From Kaistella jeonii (GTDB taxonomy: Bacteria > Bacteroidota > Bacteroidia > Flavobacteriales > Weeksellaceae), in the NCBI RefSeq assembly GCF_000812865.1, contig NZ_JSYL01000001.1, positions 434,001 to 498,000 of the forward strand: a stretch of DNA of 64,000 nt. The letters run 5' to 3'. Positions 17,593-26,433 of the stretch are shown piece after piece. Each line of letters opens with the position of its first letter. Positions within the stretch are counted from its first letter, which is position 1. The notes beneath the pieces were generated by a model that ran no database searches, had not been told where the DNA came from, and saw only the letters and a list, made by a program, of their open reading frames with translations. The translations under genes were made by a program, and so were the position numbers.

Positions 17593-19401
17593 TTAAAGTC
17601 CAATTTTATAAGTAAAACCTACATGAAACCAGCGTTTTGGCATCGGAACCCCAAATGTTTCTGTATAAGAGGAAGTGGTTATATTATTGACCAAAACATA
17701 GAGATTCAACTTTTTGAGATCATAGCTTAACTTTTCATCTAATATTTGATAACTTCCTGTTGTAACCCTCTCGTTATATCTGTAAATCAATTGATTGGTC
17801 AGATTTTTAAAGAATCTGTTTTCTAGTTTAGCGACAAACTGATGCTTCAAATTTTCTAAAACATATCTCGAAATTAAATTGGTAGATTGCAGCGATTTAC
17901 TATCCAAATAAGTATAACCTACGGAATACGATTTAAGAAAAGAATTGAAATTCTGTCCTAACTCAATTTCTACCCCTTTTGTCTCAATTTTACCGATATT
18001 TTCCGCCCGCCAAATATCGTTTTGATTTTGCTTTGTCCAGTCGATCGCATTGTTCGAATTACGTAGAAAACCGCTCACTTTTGCAACAAAATTATTTTGC
18101 TGAAAACGATAACCAATCTCTGCAGAGATGGCGTTTTCTGGCAGTAAATTAGGATTTCCTGTTTCGGTTTTACTAACATAATACAAATCAGTAAATGTTG
18201 GAACACGATTTACTTTTGCAATATTTCCGTAAATCTTATGGTTATCATTAAAGTCAAATCCCACATCTAAACCGGGATAAAAGAACTGTCCTTCTGTATC
18301 ATAATTCGCCCAGGAAATGCCGGGAGAAAGGTGAAATTTATCCTGAAAAAAAGAAAAATGATGCTCCAAAAAAACCTGTGTTACAAATCTTTCTCGTGAA
18401 CCTAAATTATTACTGGCCAAAAATTCTTTCCGCAACTCAACACCAATTCCAGTCGTTCCCAAAGTAGATTGATAATTTCCGCTTATTTCTCCGCCAATAT
18501 TATTTCCAATGTGCATATTTCGGTACACGTCAGGTTTTGCTCTATTGAATAAATACAAATCCTGCCCTCTTCTCCAGTAAATATTTGAATTTAAATTGAA
18601 TTTATTGTACTTTTTTGTAAGACCCAAACTCACGATCGATGCCTGTGTTTCTTCGTATTGTTCCGTTGCAGTTGGCGTGGAATAAAAACCGTTGGCACCA
18701 AATTTTTTCTCTTGAATTCCAGCCTGAAATTTTAAACTTCCATTCTCCAACTGATATTGGTTCTGGTAAAAAATATTGCTGATCTTGTAATCGGTGTTGT
18801 ATCGGTAACCTTCTGAACTTGAGGAACCAGCCTGCAGAAAATTAGAGAACTTCTTTGTTCCAAAATTAGCACCAATTCCTAAAGAATAAGTTTCGAAATC
18901 ACCGCCACTTCCGGAAATAATTACATTTTCCTCAGAACTTGGTTTGGTGATAATATTCACGACGCCAGCATAAGCATTTTGACCAAAACGCCTTGCCGCA
19001 GGACCTTTCACAATTTCTATTTTTTCTACCGACGCCAGATCGAAAGGAATACTCATTGAATTATGACCGGTTTGTGAATCATTCATCCGGATTCCGTTCA
19101 CCAAAATTAATACCTGCTCGAAACTGCTTCCCCGCAAAGAAATATCAGCTTGAACGCCATTTCCGCCTCTTCTGCGGATGTCAAATCCTGTGACTTGTGC
19201 AAGAAGTTCTTCTACACTTTTAGCAGGAGAATTTTTAATTTCTTCTTTGGAAATCACGGTGATATTTTCATTCACCTTTTTCAGAGGCATTTCTAGTAAT
19301 TTACCCGAAACCATAACTTCGGGAATACTGCCTTCTTTTTCCTGGGCTGAAAAATTGATCGTTGCACTTAGAATTAAAATACTTAAAACTGCTTTTTTCA
19401 T
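17593..19401 (-). CDS. TonB-dependent outer-membrane receptor
   Basis: About 602 aa from the ATG at 19401; this start gives a clean signal peptide (MKKAVLSILILSATINFSAQ) whereas the open frame extends 44 codons upstream without one. The plug domain shows NSPAKSVEELLAQVTGFDIRRRGG, ISLRGSSFEQVLILVNGIR and PAARRFGQNAYAGVVNIITK, followed by a 22-strand-type barrel ending in an aromatic strand (WFHVGFTYKIGL). It resembles the BtuB-like short receptor class (no carboxypeptidase-like N-terminal domain, no SusD partner). The ligand is unknown; no cobalamin riboswitch is visible upstream. Confidence 0.9.
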   Translation of the reverse strand: MKKAVLSILILSATINFSAQEKEGSIPEVMVSGKLLEMPLKKVNENITVISKEEIKNSPAKSVEELLAQVTGFDIRRRGGNGVQADISLRGSSFEQVLILVNGIRMNDSQTGHNSMSIPFDLASVEKIEIVKGPAARRFGQNAYAGVVNIITKPSSEENVIISGSGGDFETYSLGIGANFGTKKFSNFLQAGSSSSEGYRYNTDYKISNIFYQNQYQLENGSLKFQAGIQEKKFGANGFYSTPTATEQYEETQASIVSLGLTKKYNKFNLNSNIYWRRGQDLYLFNRAKPDVYRNMHIGNNIGGEISGNYQSTLGTTGIGVELRKEFLASNNLGSRERFVTQVFLEHHFSFFQDKFHLSPGISWANYDTEGQFFYPGLDVGFDFNDNHKIYGNIAKVNRVPTFTDLYYVSKTETGNPNLLPENAISAEIGYRFQQNNFVAKVSGFLRNSNNAIDWTKQNQNDIWRAENIGKIETKGVEIELGQNFNSFLKSYSVGYTYLDSKSLQSTNLISRYVLENLKHQFVAKLENRFFKNLTNQLIYRYNERVTTGSYQILDEKLSYDLKKLNLYVLVNNITTSSYTETFGVPMPKRWFHVGFTYKIGL

Positions 19402-19514
19402 TAAACTCAATTTAAAATAATCGTGTTGAATTAATAGATTTTTATAAAAGAAGCGGCAAATATATTTCAGAAATAACCAATAAACAAAGGATTCTCTCTC
19501 GGAATATTTTAATA

Positions 19515-19643
19515 TGAAAAACAAAAGATGCAACCATTTGGAGTTGCATCTTATTAAAAGTTAGAACTTAAAACTTTATCTTTTTCTCATCAAATGTGTA
19601 ATTAGATCATTGAATAGTTTTCTCATGATATTATTACTTATTT
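19515..19643 (-). ncRNA. candidate small transcript with a 16-aa ORF
   Basis: On the minus strand a promoter-like pair (TTTG at 19678-19681, 20-nt spacer, AATATTTG at 19650-19657) is followed by an ORF of 16 codons (19626 to 19576, MRKLFNDLITHLMRKR). A terminator follows at 19525-19552. The predicted RNA is about 125 nt. It could be a small RNA, a micro-peptide gene, or a leader that attenuates the TonB receptor gene 120 bases downstream. No known RNA family was recognised. Confidence 0.4.
19525..19552 (-). terminator. intrinsic terminator of the small transcript
   Basis: AAGATGCAAC pairs with GTTGCATCTT (8-nt loop); on the minus strand it continues into TTTGTTTTT. Confidence 0.75.
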
Positions 19644-19724
19644 GTTACACAAATATTGGAAAAATATCAATACAAACCAAATTTTATTGTGAATATTATT
19701 AAAATTTTTCCCTTAAAAAAATAG

Positions 19725-19732
19725 TATTTTTG
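19725..19732 (+). promoter_or_regulatory. uvrA: -7 box of the uvrA promoter
   Basis: TATTTTTG, a perfect TAnnTTTG match, 18 bases before the uvrA ATG. Confidence 0.5.
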
Positions 19733-19750
19733 TAGGTCTCAATTTTACTT

Positions 19751-22537
19751 ATGGCTACAACGACAGAAATCGATATCAAGAAACAACTTTTCGTAAAAAA
19801 CGCACACCTTAACAATCTGAAACACATTGATGTACTTCTGCCGAAGAATAAACTCATTGTGATTACAGGTGTCTCGGGAAGTGGGAAATCGTCGCTCGCT
19901 TTTGACACTATTTATGCAGAAGGACAGCGACGTTATGTAGAAAGTTTAAGTTCGTATGCGCGACAGTTTTTAGGAAAATTAGAAAAACCAAAAGTTGATG
20001 ATATCAAAGGTTTAGCGCCGTCGATTGCGATCCAACAGAAAGTAATTTCTTCAAATCCCCGTTCTACGGTTGGAACTTCCACGGAAGTTTATGATTATCT
20101 GAAATTATTTTTTGCGAGAGTTGGTCGTACTTATTCGCCAGTTTCCGGAAATGAAGTGAAAAAAGATTCGGTTACCGACGTCATTAATTTCATTAAAGAA
20201 AATGAAAATCAGACGTTTCTCTTGCGAAGTCCTTTAATTTATGAAATTGATCATTTTACTGAACTTTTAAATACGTTAAAACTTACTGGTTTTACCCGAT
20301 TAGAAGTGAATGGAAATGTTGCGGGAATTGAAGATTTAGAAAGTTTTGGTTTCGTGCCGGAAAAAGAAATGGAAATTCAACTGGTCATCGATCGTTTCAG
20401 TTATGAAGAGGACGAAAGTTTTCTACAAAGGTTGGCTGATTCCATTCAAATGGCTTTTTATGAAGGTCGCGGCTATTGTTCTTTGAAAAATATTGAAACC
20501 GGAACGATCAGAGAATTCTCTAATAAATTTGAGCTTGATGGCATTGAATTTATGGAACCTAATGTTCATTTTTTCAGCTTTAATAATCCTTACGGAGCTT
20601 GTCCGGAATGTGAAGGGTACGGAAAAGTAATTGGTATTGATGAAGATCTGGTGATTCCGAATAAAAATCTCTCTGTTTTTGAAGATGCTGTTGCAAGCTG
20701 GAAAGGCGAAAGCATGAGTGAATGGAAAAAAGATTTCATCAAAAAAGCAAAAGATTTCCCGATTCACAAACCTTATTTTCAACTGACGAAAGAGCAAAAA
20801 AATTATTTATGGAAAGGCGACGAGTCGAAAACTTTCCCTTCCATCAATAATTTCTTCAAAATGCTCGAAGGAAATTTATATAAAATTCAGTATCGCGTGA
20901 TGCTTTCACGTTATCGTGGAAAAACCTTATGCCCAACTTGCGAAGGTTTGCGGTTGCGTGAAGAAACAAAATGGGTAAAGATCGATGGACACAATATTCA
21001 GTCGATGATTGATCTTCCTTTAGATGAATTCTTACCATTAATGAATTCTTTAAAGCTGAACAAACACGACGCAGAAATCGCGAAACGTTTGCTTTATGAA
21101 ATCACCACAAGATTAGCATTTTTGGAGAAAGTTGGTTTGGGATATTTGACCATTAACAGGACTTCCAACACACTTTCGGGTGGAGAAAGTCAAAGAATTA
21201 ATCTGGCGACAAGTTTGGGGAGTTCGTTGGTTGGTTCCATTTATATTTTAGATGAACCTTCGATTGGTTTACATTCCAAAGACACCGAAAACTTAATTGA
21301 AGTTTTAAAAAATCTGCGTGATCTGGGAAATACCGTAATCGTTGTAGAACACGATGAAGACGTGATGAAAGCTGCAGATTACATTATTGATATTGGTCCG
21401 GAAGCAGGATATCTAGGCGGCGAACTGGTTTTTGCGGGACATTTTAAAGAACTGAAAAATTCAGATTCATTAACCGCACAATATTTAACAGGAAAACTGG
21501 AAATCAAAGTTCCTGAAACCCGTAGAAAACCGAAAGAGTGGATTCATATAAAAGGAGCGCGACAAAATAATTTAAAAAATATCGATGTTGATATTCCTTT
21601 GGAATGTCTGGTCGTCATTTCCGGTGTTTCCGGTAGTGGAAAATCGACTTTGATGAAAGATATTTTGACTAATGACATTCAGATTCAGCTCGGAATGGGT
21701 GGAAAAAAAGGTGATTATGATTCGGTGGAATTTCCGGATAAAATCATTAAAAACATTGAACTCATTGATCAAAATCCCATCGGAAAATCAAGCCGTTCAA
21801 ATCCCGTTACTTATTTGAAAGCTTATGATGATATACGGGATTTATATTCAAAACAGAAACTGGCGAAAGTTCAAAATCTAAAACCGAAACATTTCTCCTT
21901 TAACGTTGATGGCGGAAGATGCGATGAATGCAAAGGAGACGGCGTAATTACCGTATCAATGCAGTTCATGGCAGATATTGAACTGGAATGTGAAACCTGT
22001 CACGGAACCCGTTTTAAAGATGAAATTCTGGAAATAAAATTCGACGAAAAAAACATTTCCGATATCCTTCATTTGACGGTTGATGAAGCGTTGGAATTCT
22101 TCGCAGAAAATAATCAGACAAAAATCGTGACCAAACTAAAACCTTTGCAGGAAGTTGGTTTAGGATATTTGCAGTTGGGTCAAAGTTCTTCTACCCTTTC
22201 TGGCGGTGAAGCGCAGCGGGTAAAATTAGCCTCATTTTTAGTTAAAGGTGTTACGACTGACAAATCCCTCTTTATTTTTGATGAACCTTCTACAGGACTG
22301 CACTTTCATGATATCAATAAATTATTGAAATCTCTTCAAGCATTAATAGAATTAGGACATTCGGTGATTGTAATTGAACATCAACCTGATATTATAAAAA
22401 CAGCAGATTATGTGATCGACATTGGTCCGGAAGCGGGAAAATACGGTGGTGAAGTTGTTTTTGCCGGAACACCGGAAGATTTGGCGAAAGATAAAAAATC
22501 GCACACAGGTAAATACTTGAAGGAGAAATTGGAGTAA
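19751..22537 (+). CDS. uvrA: excinuclease ABC subunit A
   Basis: Damage-sensing ATPase of nucleotide excision repair. 928 aa, the size of canonical UvrA. It has two ABC ATPase modules: Walker [10 protein letters not shown] at 40-48 and a second GVSGSGKST at about 628. Zinc-module cysteines lie in [26 protein letters not shown] and CETCHGTRF. Signature motifs are [14 protein letters not shown] and [14 protein letters not shown], and Walker B motifs [10 protein letters not shown] and FDEPSTGLH. Transcribed alone, with its own promoter box and a UUCG-loop terminator. Not near photolyase genes, but both repair UV damage. Confidence 0.96.
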   Translation: MATTTEIDIKKQLFVKNAHLNNLKHIDVLLPKNKLIVITGVSGSGKSSLAFDTIYAEGQRRYVESLSSYARQFLGKLEKPKVDDIKGLAPSIAIQQKVISSNPRSTVGTSTEVYDYLKLFFARVGRTYSPVSGNEVKKDSVTDVINFIKENENQTFLLRSPLIYEIDHFTELLNTLKLTGFTRLEVNGNVAGIEDLESFGFVPEKEMEIQLVIDRFSYEEDESFLQRLADSIQMAFYEGRGYCSLKNIETGTIREFSNKFELDGIEFMEPNVHFFSFNNPYGACPECEGYGKVIGIDEDLVIPNKNLSVFEDAVASWKGESMSEWKKDFIKKAKDFPIHKPYFQLTKEQKNYLWKGDESKTFPSINNFFKMLEGNLYKIQYRVMLSRYRGKTLCPTCEGLRLREETKWVKIDGHNIQSMIDLPLDEFLPLMNSLKLNKHDAEIAKRLLYEITTRLAFLEKVGLGYLTINRTSNTLSGGESQRINLATSLGSSLVGSIYILDEPSIGLHSKDTENLIEVLKNLRDLGNTVIVVEHDEDVMKAADYIIDIGPEAGYLGGELVFAGHFKELKNSDSLTAQYLTGKLEIKVPETRRKPKEWIHIKGARQNNLKNIDVDIPLECLVVISGVSGSGKSTLMKDILTNDIQIQLGMGGKKGDYDSVEFPDKIIKNIELIDQNPIGKSSRSNPVTYLKAYDDIRDLYSKQKLAKVQNLKPKHFSFNVDGGRCDECKGDGVITVSMQFMADIELECETCHGTRFKDEILEIKFDEKNISDILHLTVDEALEFFAENNQTKIVTKLKPLQEVGLGYLQLGQSSSTLSGGEAQRVKLASFLVKGVTTDKSLFIFDEPSTGLHFHDINKLLKSLQALIELGHSVIVIEHQPDIIKTADYVIDIGPEAGKYGGEVVFAGTPEDLAKDKKSHTGKYLKEKLE

Positions 22538-22563
22538 ACTGATTTCAACATTGATAATATATA

Positions 22564-22589
22564 AGCCAGCTTTTCGAAGTTGGCTTTTT
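22564..22589 (+). terminator. intrinsic terminator of uvrA
   Basis: Nine-bp stem AGCCAGCTT/AAGTTGGCT (one G-T pair) closed by a TTCG tetraloop, then five T residues. Confidence 0.88.
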
Positions 22590-22655
22590 AAATTCCTAAA
22601 AAAAATTCTTTCTTCTAATTCCAAAATATTTTTAACTTTACTTAAATTCCTATGA

Positions 22656-25655
22656 ATGATCACTCGAAAATTTACAGTTTTGATACTACTTCTATTTTCG
22701 GGAACCTTTATTTTTTCTCAAACTCCTAATTTTTCTGTAAAAACATTATCCTTAAACGAAGGACTTTCGCAGGGTTCTAATTATTTTCGATTTGAAGACC
22801 AACTCGGTTTTATGTGGCTCTCTGCAAATGATGCGATCAATAGATTAGACGGAAGCCAAGTAAAAGTTTATAATCTGAACCGCTATTTTGAAAATTGTCC
22901 GAATTTGGCTCAAGCTTACGGAATTGCGGATGATGCAGAAAACAATATGTATTTTGGTTCTACAAAAGGTTTATATTGCTACACAAGGAAAAAAAATAAG
23001 TTTCATTTACTTAAAATTTTTCCGGATAACAATATTCAGCTGACAATGCCATTTGTATTTTGGGATAATAAAATCTGGTGTTTCAATAGTAAATATGAAA
23101 TTTCCAGTTTTGATGTTAAAACGCATAAAGTAGCATTTTTCACCAAGCTCAATTTACCGGAACTATCTTCTGTCCACGTTTACAATCAAAATTTTTCTAA
23201 GACTTTTTACCAAAGTTTTCCCATGATTATTGGCGGTCAAGCGTGGTTTTGCACTAAAAATAAAGTTTTAAAATTAGACTTGAAAACAAAAGACATCGAT
23301 AAACCTTTGGATCAAATTTCTTTGAAGGAGAATCTGGAATTCAATTCTATTTATTATACCAAAGAAAACAAGAAACTCCTTTTCGGTACGAACGAAGGTT
23401 TATTGATTGATGATTTAACAAATAATGATGTAGTCCTTCAAAATGAAATCGGTAATTCTTCTTTAAAAAATTTATTAGCGGCAAGTTCAAACGGAAAGCT
23501 TTTGGTTCTATTTCAGCAGAATAAATTAACGATTTTAAAGGAAAAGACCAGTGAAAAAATCTTTCAAGAAAATAAAAATTTTTCTTATTATCAATTTGGT
23601 TTCGATAAAAATAACCGACTCTGGCTTTGTGATGATGGAAAAGGTCAACTCATTTTTGATTTTGGTGGACCTTTAATTAAAAAAGCAACGAGTGAAAATA
23701 CTTTTACCAATCCAGATTTTAACGGGGTTGCTACTATAAATTCTATTAATGAAAATGAACTGCTCATCAATTCAAACTATACCTGGAATAAAAATACAAA
23801 AGCTGCACAAAGAATTACTGGAATTATAAATAATAACTCCAGCTTTAGAAGCAGTCATGATCAATACAGGAAAGGAATTTGGTTATATAATGACGCAAGT
23901 TTTGCGGGCAGCAATTTACTTTTTATGGATAAAAATAAAAAAGTATCGCAGTTCGCATCCAGTAAAACTTTAAGTCCATTCGGCAAAATTCAGGATATAA
24001 AAGCGGTTTCCGAAAATCTGCTTCTGCTGGCAACGGAAATGGGACTTATAAAATTTGATATCAAAAAAAACAGCTTTACAGAAATACCTCATCAAACGCA
24101 AAAAAACGCTTTTTACATCAACCCACTTTCGGGGAATCGTTTTGCAATAAGCTACATTAATCGCGATATGCTCTTGGCAAAAACGACCGAAAACGGAAAC
24201 GTAATTTTTGAAAAAAAGATTCTTCCTGGTAAACAATCTTTTTATTTGCAGGAAGATGTTCGAAAACGAAATTATTGGGTTGGAACCGATAACGGACTTT
24301 ACCTTCTAGACAAAAACTTCAACATTTTAAAATTATTTGATGCTAATTCCGGAATGGCAGGAACTTATATTTATGGATTACTGATGGATGATTTCGGGAA
24401 TATTTGGGTGAGTCATCAAAGAGGTTTAAGCTCTATCAATGCTACGACTTTTGAAGTTATTAATTATGATTTAGAAGACGGAGTGCAAGACTGGGATTTC
24501 AATAATCGGTCATTTTGTAAAACTCCAGATGGAACTTTGTATTTTGGTGGCGCAATGGGTTTTAATTATTTTAAACCGCCGCTAAAGCATTCTTCTAATT
24601 ATCAACCTAAAATTTATGTTGATGAAATACAGATAAATTCTAAAATCTTTCGACCTGAAATTAATCCAGATTTTATCGAAAAAATCAATTTTAAAGCAGA
24701 TGAAAACAACATTTCGCTAAAAGTCGCTATTTCGGATTTGGCTAATGCGGAATCTTATAAAATAGCTTATCGGATTGATGGTAAGAAATGGATCTTAAAA
24801 TCAAATTTAGCACAGATCGATTTCACCAGTTTATCACCAAAAACTTATCAGTTACAATTGGCGGTTTATGATAAATTCAGTAATAAATTTAACGTTCAGA
24901 AAACAGTAAAAATTACCATTAAAAATCCATTTTATAGAACAATTTGGTTTTGGATCATCAATTCAATTTTATTCACCGGGCTGTTATTTTATCTTTATAA
25001 CAGGCGGAAATATACGCTTCAAAAAAGAAAATTCCGGCACAAATTAGAACTGGAAAAACAACGGAATAAAATTACCGCAGATTTGCATGATGATTTGGGA
25101 GCTTCACTTAGTAGTTTGCAAATTAACAGTGCTGTTGTTCAAAAATTATTCGATAATAATCCTATAGAAGCAAAAAAAATTCTGAAAAAAATAGAATCCC
25201 AAGCGAAGAATATTTCCGAAAATATTGGGGATATCATTTGGAGTTTAAAACCTTCGAAAGATGAATTTATGTCTTTGAGCACGAGAATAAAAAAAATCAC
25301 AAGCGAGATTTTGGGCAGTTCTAATATTAAGTATAAAATAAAAATAGATGAATCGATTAATGAAGAAATCACTGATTTTTCAGCTCGGAAAAACATTATT
25401 TTAATTTGTAAAGAAGCACTTAATAACATCCTGAAACATAGCGATTCCACAAAAGCCGAATTGGTCATAACAAAGTATGAAACTCATTATATATTACAGA
25501 TTTTTGATAATGGAATTGGGTTTACAAAAACTGAAAACGGGGGAAACGGTCTTACCAATATGAAAAAAAGAGCAGGGGAATTAGGAGCAAAAATAAAAAT
25601 AGCTACTGATGACGGAACTTCAATTATCATTAATATCCCTAGATTTAGGGAATAA
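22656..25655 (+). CDS. Reg_prop/Y_Y_Y sensor histidine kinase
   Basis: Membrane sensor kinase of 999 aa. A signal peptide (1-21) precedes a periplasmic two-component-regulator propeller: repeated units such as GLSQGSNYFRFEDQLGFMWLSANDAINRLDG and DDFGNIWVSHQRGLSSI. A Y_Y_Y-type beta-sandwich (about 655-760), one membrane helix (about 765-785) and a HisKA_3 dimerisation helix with phospho-acceptor H811 in ADLHDDLGASLSS follow. The C-terminal ATPase has NNILKHSD, FDNGIGF and GNGLTNMKKRAG. It is LytS/NarX-like, paired with the LuxR-type regulator 56 bases downstream. The signal sensed is unknown. Confidence 0.93.
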   Translation: MITRKFTVLILLLFSGTFIFSQTPNFSVKTLSLNEGLSQGSNYFRFEDQLGFMWLSANDAINRLDGSQVKVYNLNRYFENCPNLAQAYGIADDAENNMYFGSTKGLYCYTRKKNKFHLLKIFPDNNIQLTMPFVFWDNKIWCFNSKYEISSFDVKTHKVAFFTKLNLPELSSVHVYNQNFSKTFYQSFPMIIGGQAWFCTKNKVLKLDLKTKDIDKPLDQISLKENLEFNSIYYTKENKKLLFGTNEGLLIDDLTNNDVVLQNEIGNSSLKNLLAASSNGKLLVLFQQNKLTILKEKTSEKIFQENKNFSYYQFGFDKNNRLWLCDDGKGQLIFDFGGPLIKKATSENTFTNPDFNGVATINSINENELLINSNYTWNKNTKAAQRITGIINNNSSFRSSHDQYRKGIWLYNDASFAGSNLLFMDKNKKVSQFASSKTLSPFGKIQDIKAVSENLLLLATEMGLIKFDIKKNSFTEIPHQTQKNAFYINPLSGNRFAISYINRDMLLAKTTENGNVIFEKKILPGKQSFYLQEDVRKRNYWVGTDNGLYLLDKNFNILKLFDANSGMAGTYIYGLLMDDFGNIWVSHQRGLSSINATTFEVINYDLEDGVQDWDFNNRSFCKTPDGTLYFGGAMGFNYFKPPLKHSSNYQPKIYVDEIQINSKIFRPEINPDFIEKINFKADENNISLKVAISDLANAESYKIAYRIDGKKWILKSNLAQIDFTSLSPKTYQLQLAVYDKFSNKFNVQKTVKITIKNPFYRTIWFWIINSILFTGLLFYLYNRRKYTLQKRKFRHKLELEKQRNKITADLHDDLGASLSSLQINSAVVQKLFDNNPIEAKKILKKIESQAKNISENIGDIIWSLKPSKDEFMSLSTRIKKITSEILGSSNIKYKIKIDESINEEITDFSARKNIILICKEALNNILKHSDSTKAELVITKYETHYILQIFDNGIGFTKTENGGNGLTNMKKRAGELGAKIKIATDDGTSIIINIPRFRE
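25637..25650. promoter_or_regulatory. candidate operator CCCTA-N4-TAGGG (copy 1)
   Basis: Palindrome CCCTA GATT TAGGG overlapping the last codons of the kinase gene. Its right edge is exactly 32 nt before the end of the TAGCTTTG -7 box of the response regulator. The same motif at the same spacing lies before the next operon, so it may be the regulator's binding site. Confidence 0.5.
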
Positions 25656-25674
25656 TATACCGTGATTTTACCAT

Positions 25675-25682
25675 TAGCTTTG
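25675..25682 (+). promoter_or_regulatory. -7 box of the response regulator promoter
   Basis: TAGCTTTG, a perfect TAnnTTTG match, 30 bases before the regulator ATG. Confidence 0.5.
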
Positions 25683-25711
25683 TAAAAATAATTTTTGAAG
25701 AAATCTACAGA

Positions 25712-26326
25712 ATGATTCGGATTTTCGCCTTTGACGATAGTTTAGAACGGCTCAACAGTTTGAAAGCGCTTATTTCCTTAAGCGACAATCTGGAATATGT
25801 AGGAGACGCAGAAAATTGCGAAAATGTCTTGAGCAAAATGGAAGAGTTTTATCCTGATGTAGTTTTAATGGACATTAATATGCCTATTGTTGATGGTTTA
25901 GAAGGTTTGAAACAAATAAAATCCAAGTTTCCGCAAATAAAAGTTTTGATACAAACCGCATTTGACGACAGTGATAAAATTTTTCAAAGTATTTCTAATG
26001 GTGCAAGTGGATATATTCTAAAATCTGACCATCCGACGAGGATTTTGCAGGCCATAGAAGAAGTTTATGAAGGTGGTGCCGCCATGAATCCTGCAATTGC
26101 AAAACGGGTTTTAGATTATTTCTCTCCAAAAAAAAATTTAGAAATCCTAACCGCGAAAGAGCAGGAAGTTCTAAAATCCCTCGCGGAAGGAAACAGTTAT
26201 AAAATGGTTGCGGATATTTTAGGTGTAAGTTACTCTACCATCAATTCTCACACGAAACACATTTACGAGAAACTGCATATCTCCTCTTTGGGCGAAGCTA
26301 TTGCTTGGTATTACAAAAATCTCTAA
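25712..26326 (+). CDS. NarL/LuxR-type response regulator
   Basis: 204 aa. The receiver domain has the acidic pair D8-D9, phospho-acceptor D54 in VVLMDINMPIVDG, the switch Thr in LIQTAFDD and the conserved Lys in GYILKSDHP. The C-terminal LuxR-type helix-turn-helix is LTAKEQEVLKSLAEGNSYK...SYSTINSHTKHIYEKL. It is the evident partner of the upstream kinase. Two copies of CCCTA-N4-TAGGG at matched promoter positions (its own gene and the effector operon) are candidate targets, implying autoregulation plus control of the secreted proteins downstream. Confidence 0.95.
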   Translation: MIRIFAFDDSLERLNSLKALISLSDNLEYVGDAENCENVLSKMEEFYPDVVLMDINMPIVDGLEGLKQIKSKFPQIKVLIQTAFDDSDKIFQSISNGASGYILKSDHPTRILQAIEEVYEGGAAMNPAIAKRVLDYFSPKKNLEILTAKEQEVLKSLAEGNSYKMVADILGVSYSTINSHTKHIYEKLHISSLGEAIAWYYKNL

Positions 26327-26357
26327 GTCTCTTACCTTCCTGTTTACAATTTACCTC

Positions 26358-26380
26358 ATCCCTATTTTTAGGGATTTTTT
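26358..26380 (+). terminator. hairpin with T tract after the response regulator gene
   Basis: ATCCCTA/TAGGGAT stem, TTTT loop, then TTTTTT. It can end the regulator transcript. The same bases include the second CCCTA-N4-TAGGG palindrome, so it may double as an operator. Confidence 0.7.
26360..26373. promoter_or_regulatory. candidate operator CCCTA-N4-TAGGG (copy 2)
   Basis: CCCTA TTTT TAGGG, with its right edge exactly 32 nt before the end of the AATCTTTG -7-like box (26398-26405) of the effector operon. The spacing is identical to copy 1. Confidence 0.5.
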
Positions 26381-26433
26381 GTTGCATAAAATTCAATAAT
26401 CTTTGTAAAGAAAAAAATTAAAAAATCAATAGT

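Noticed and set aside
19402-19750. Cobalamin or other riboswitch before the BtuB-like receptor
   Set aside because: No B12-box or other recognised aptamer sequence; only the small hairpin transcript is seen.
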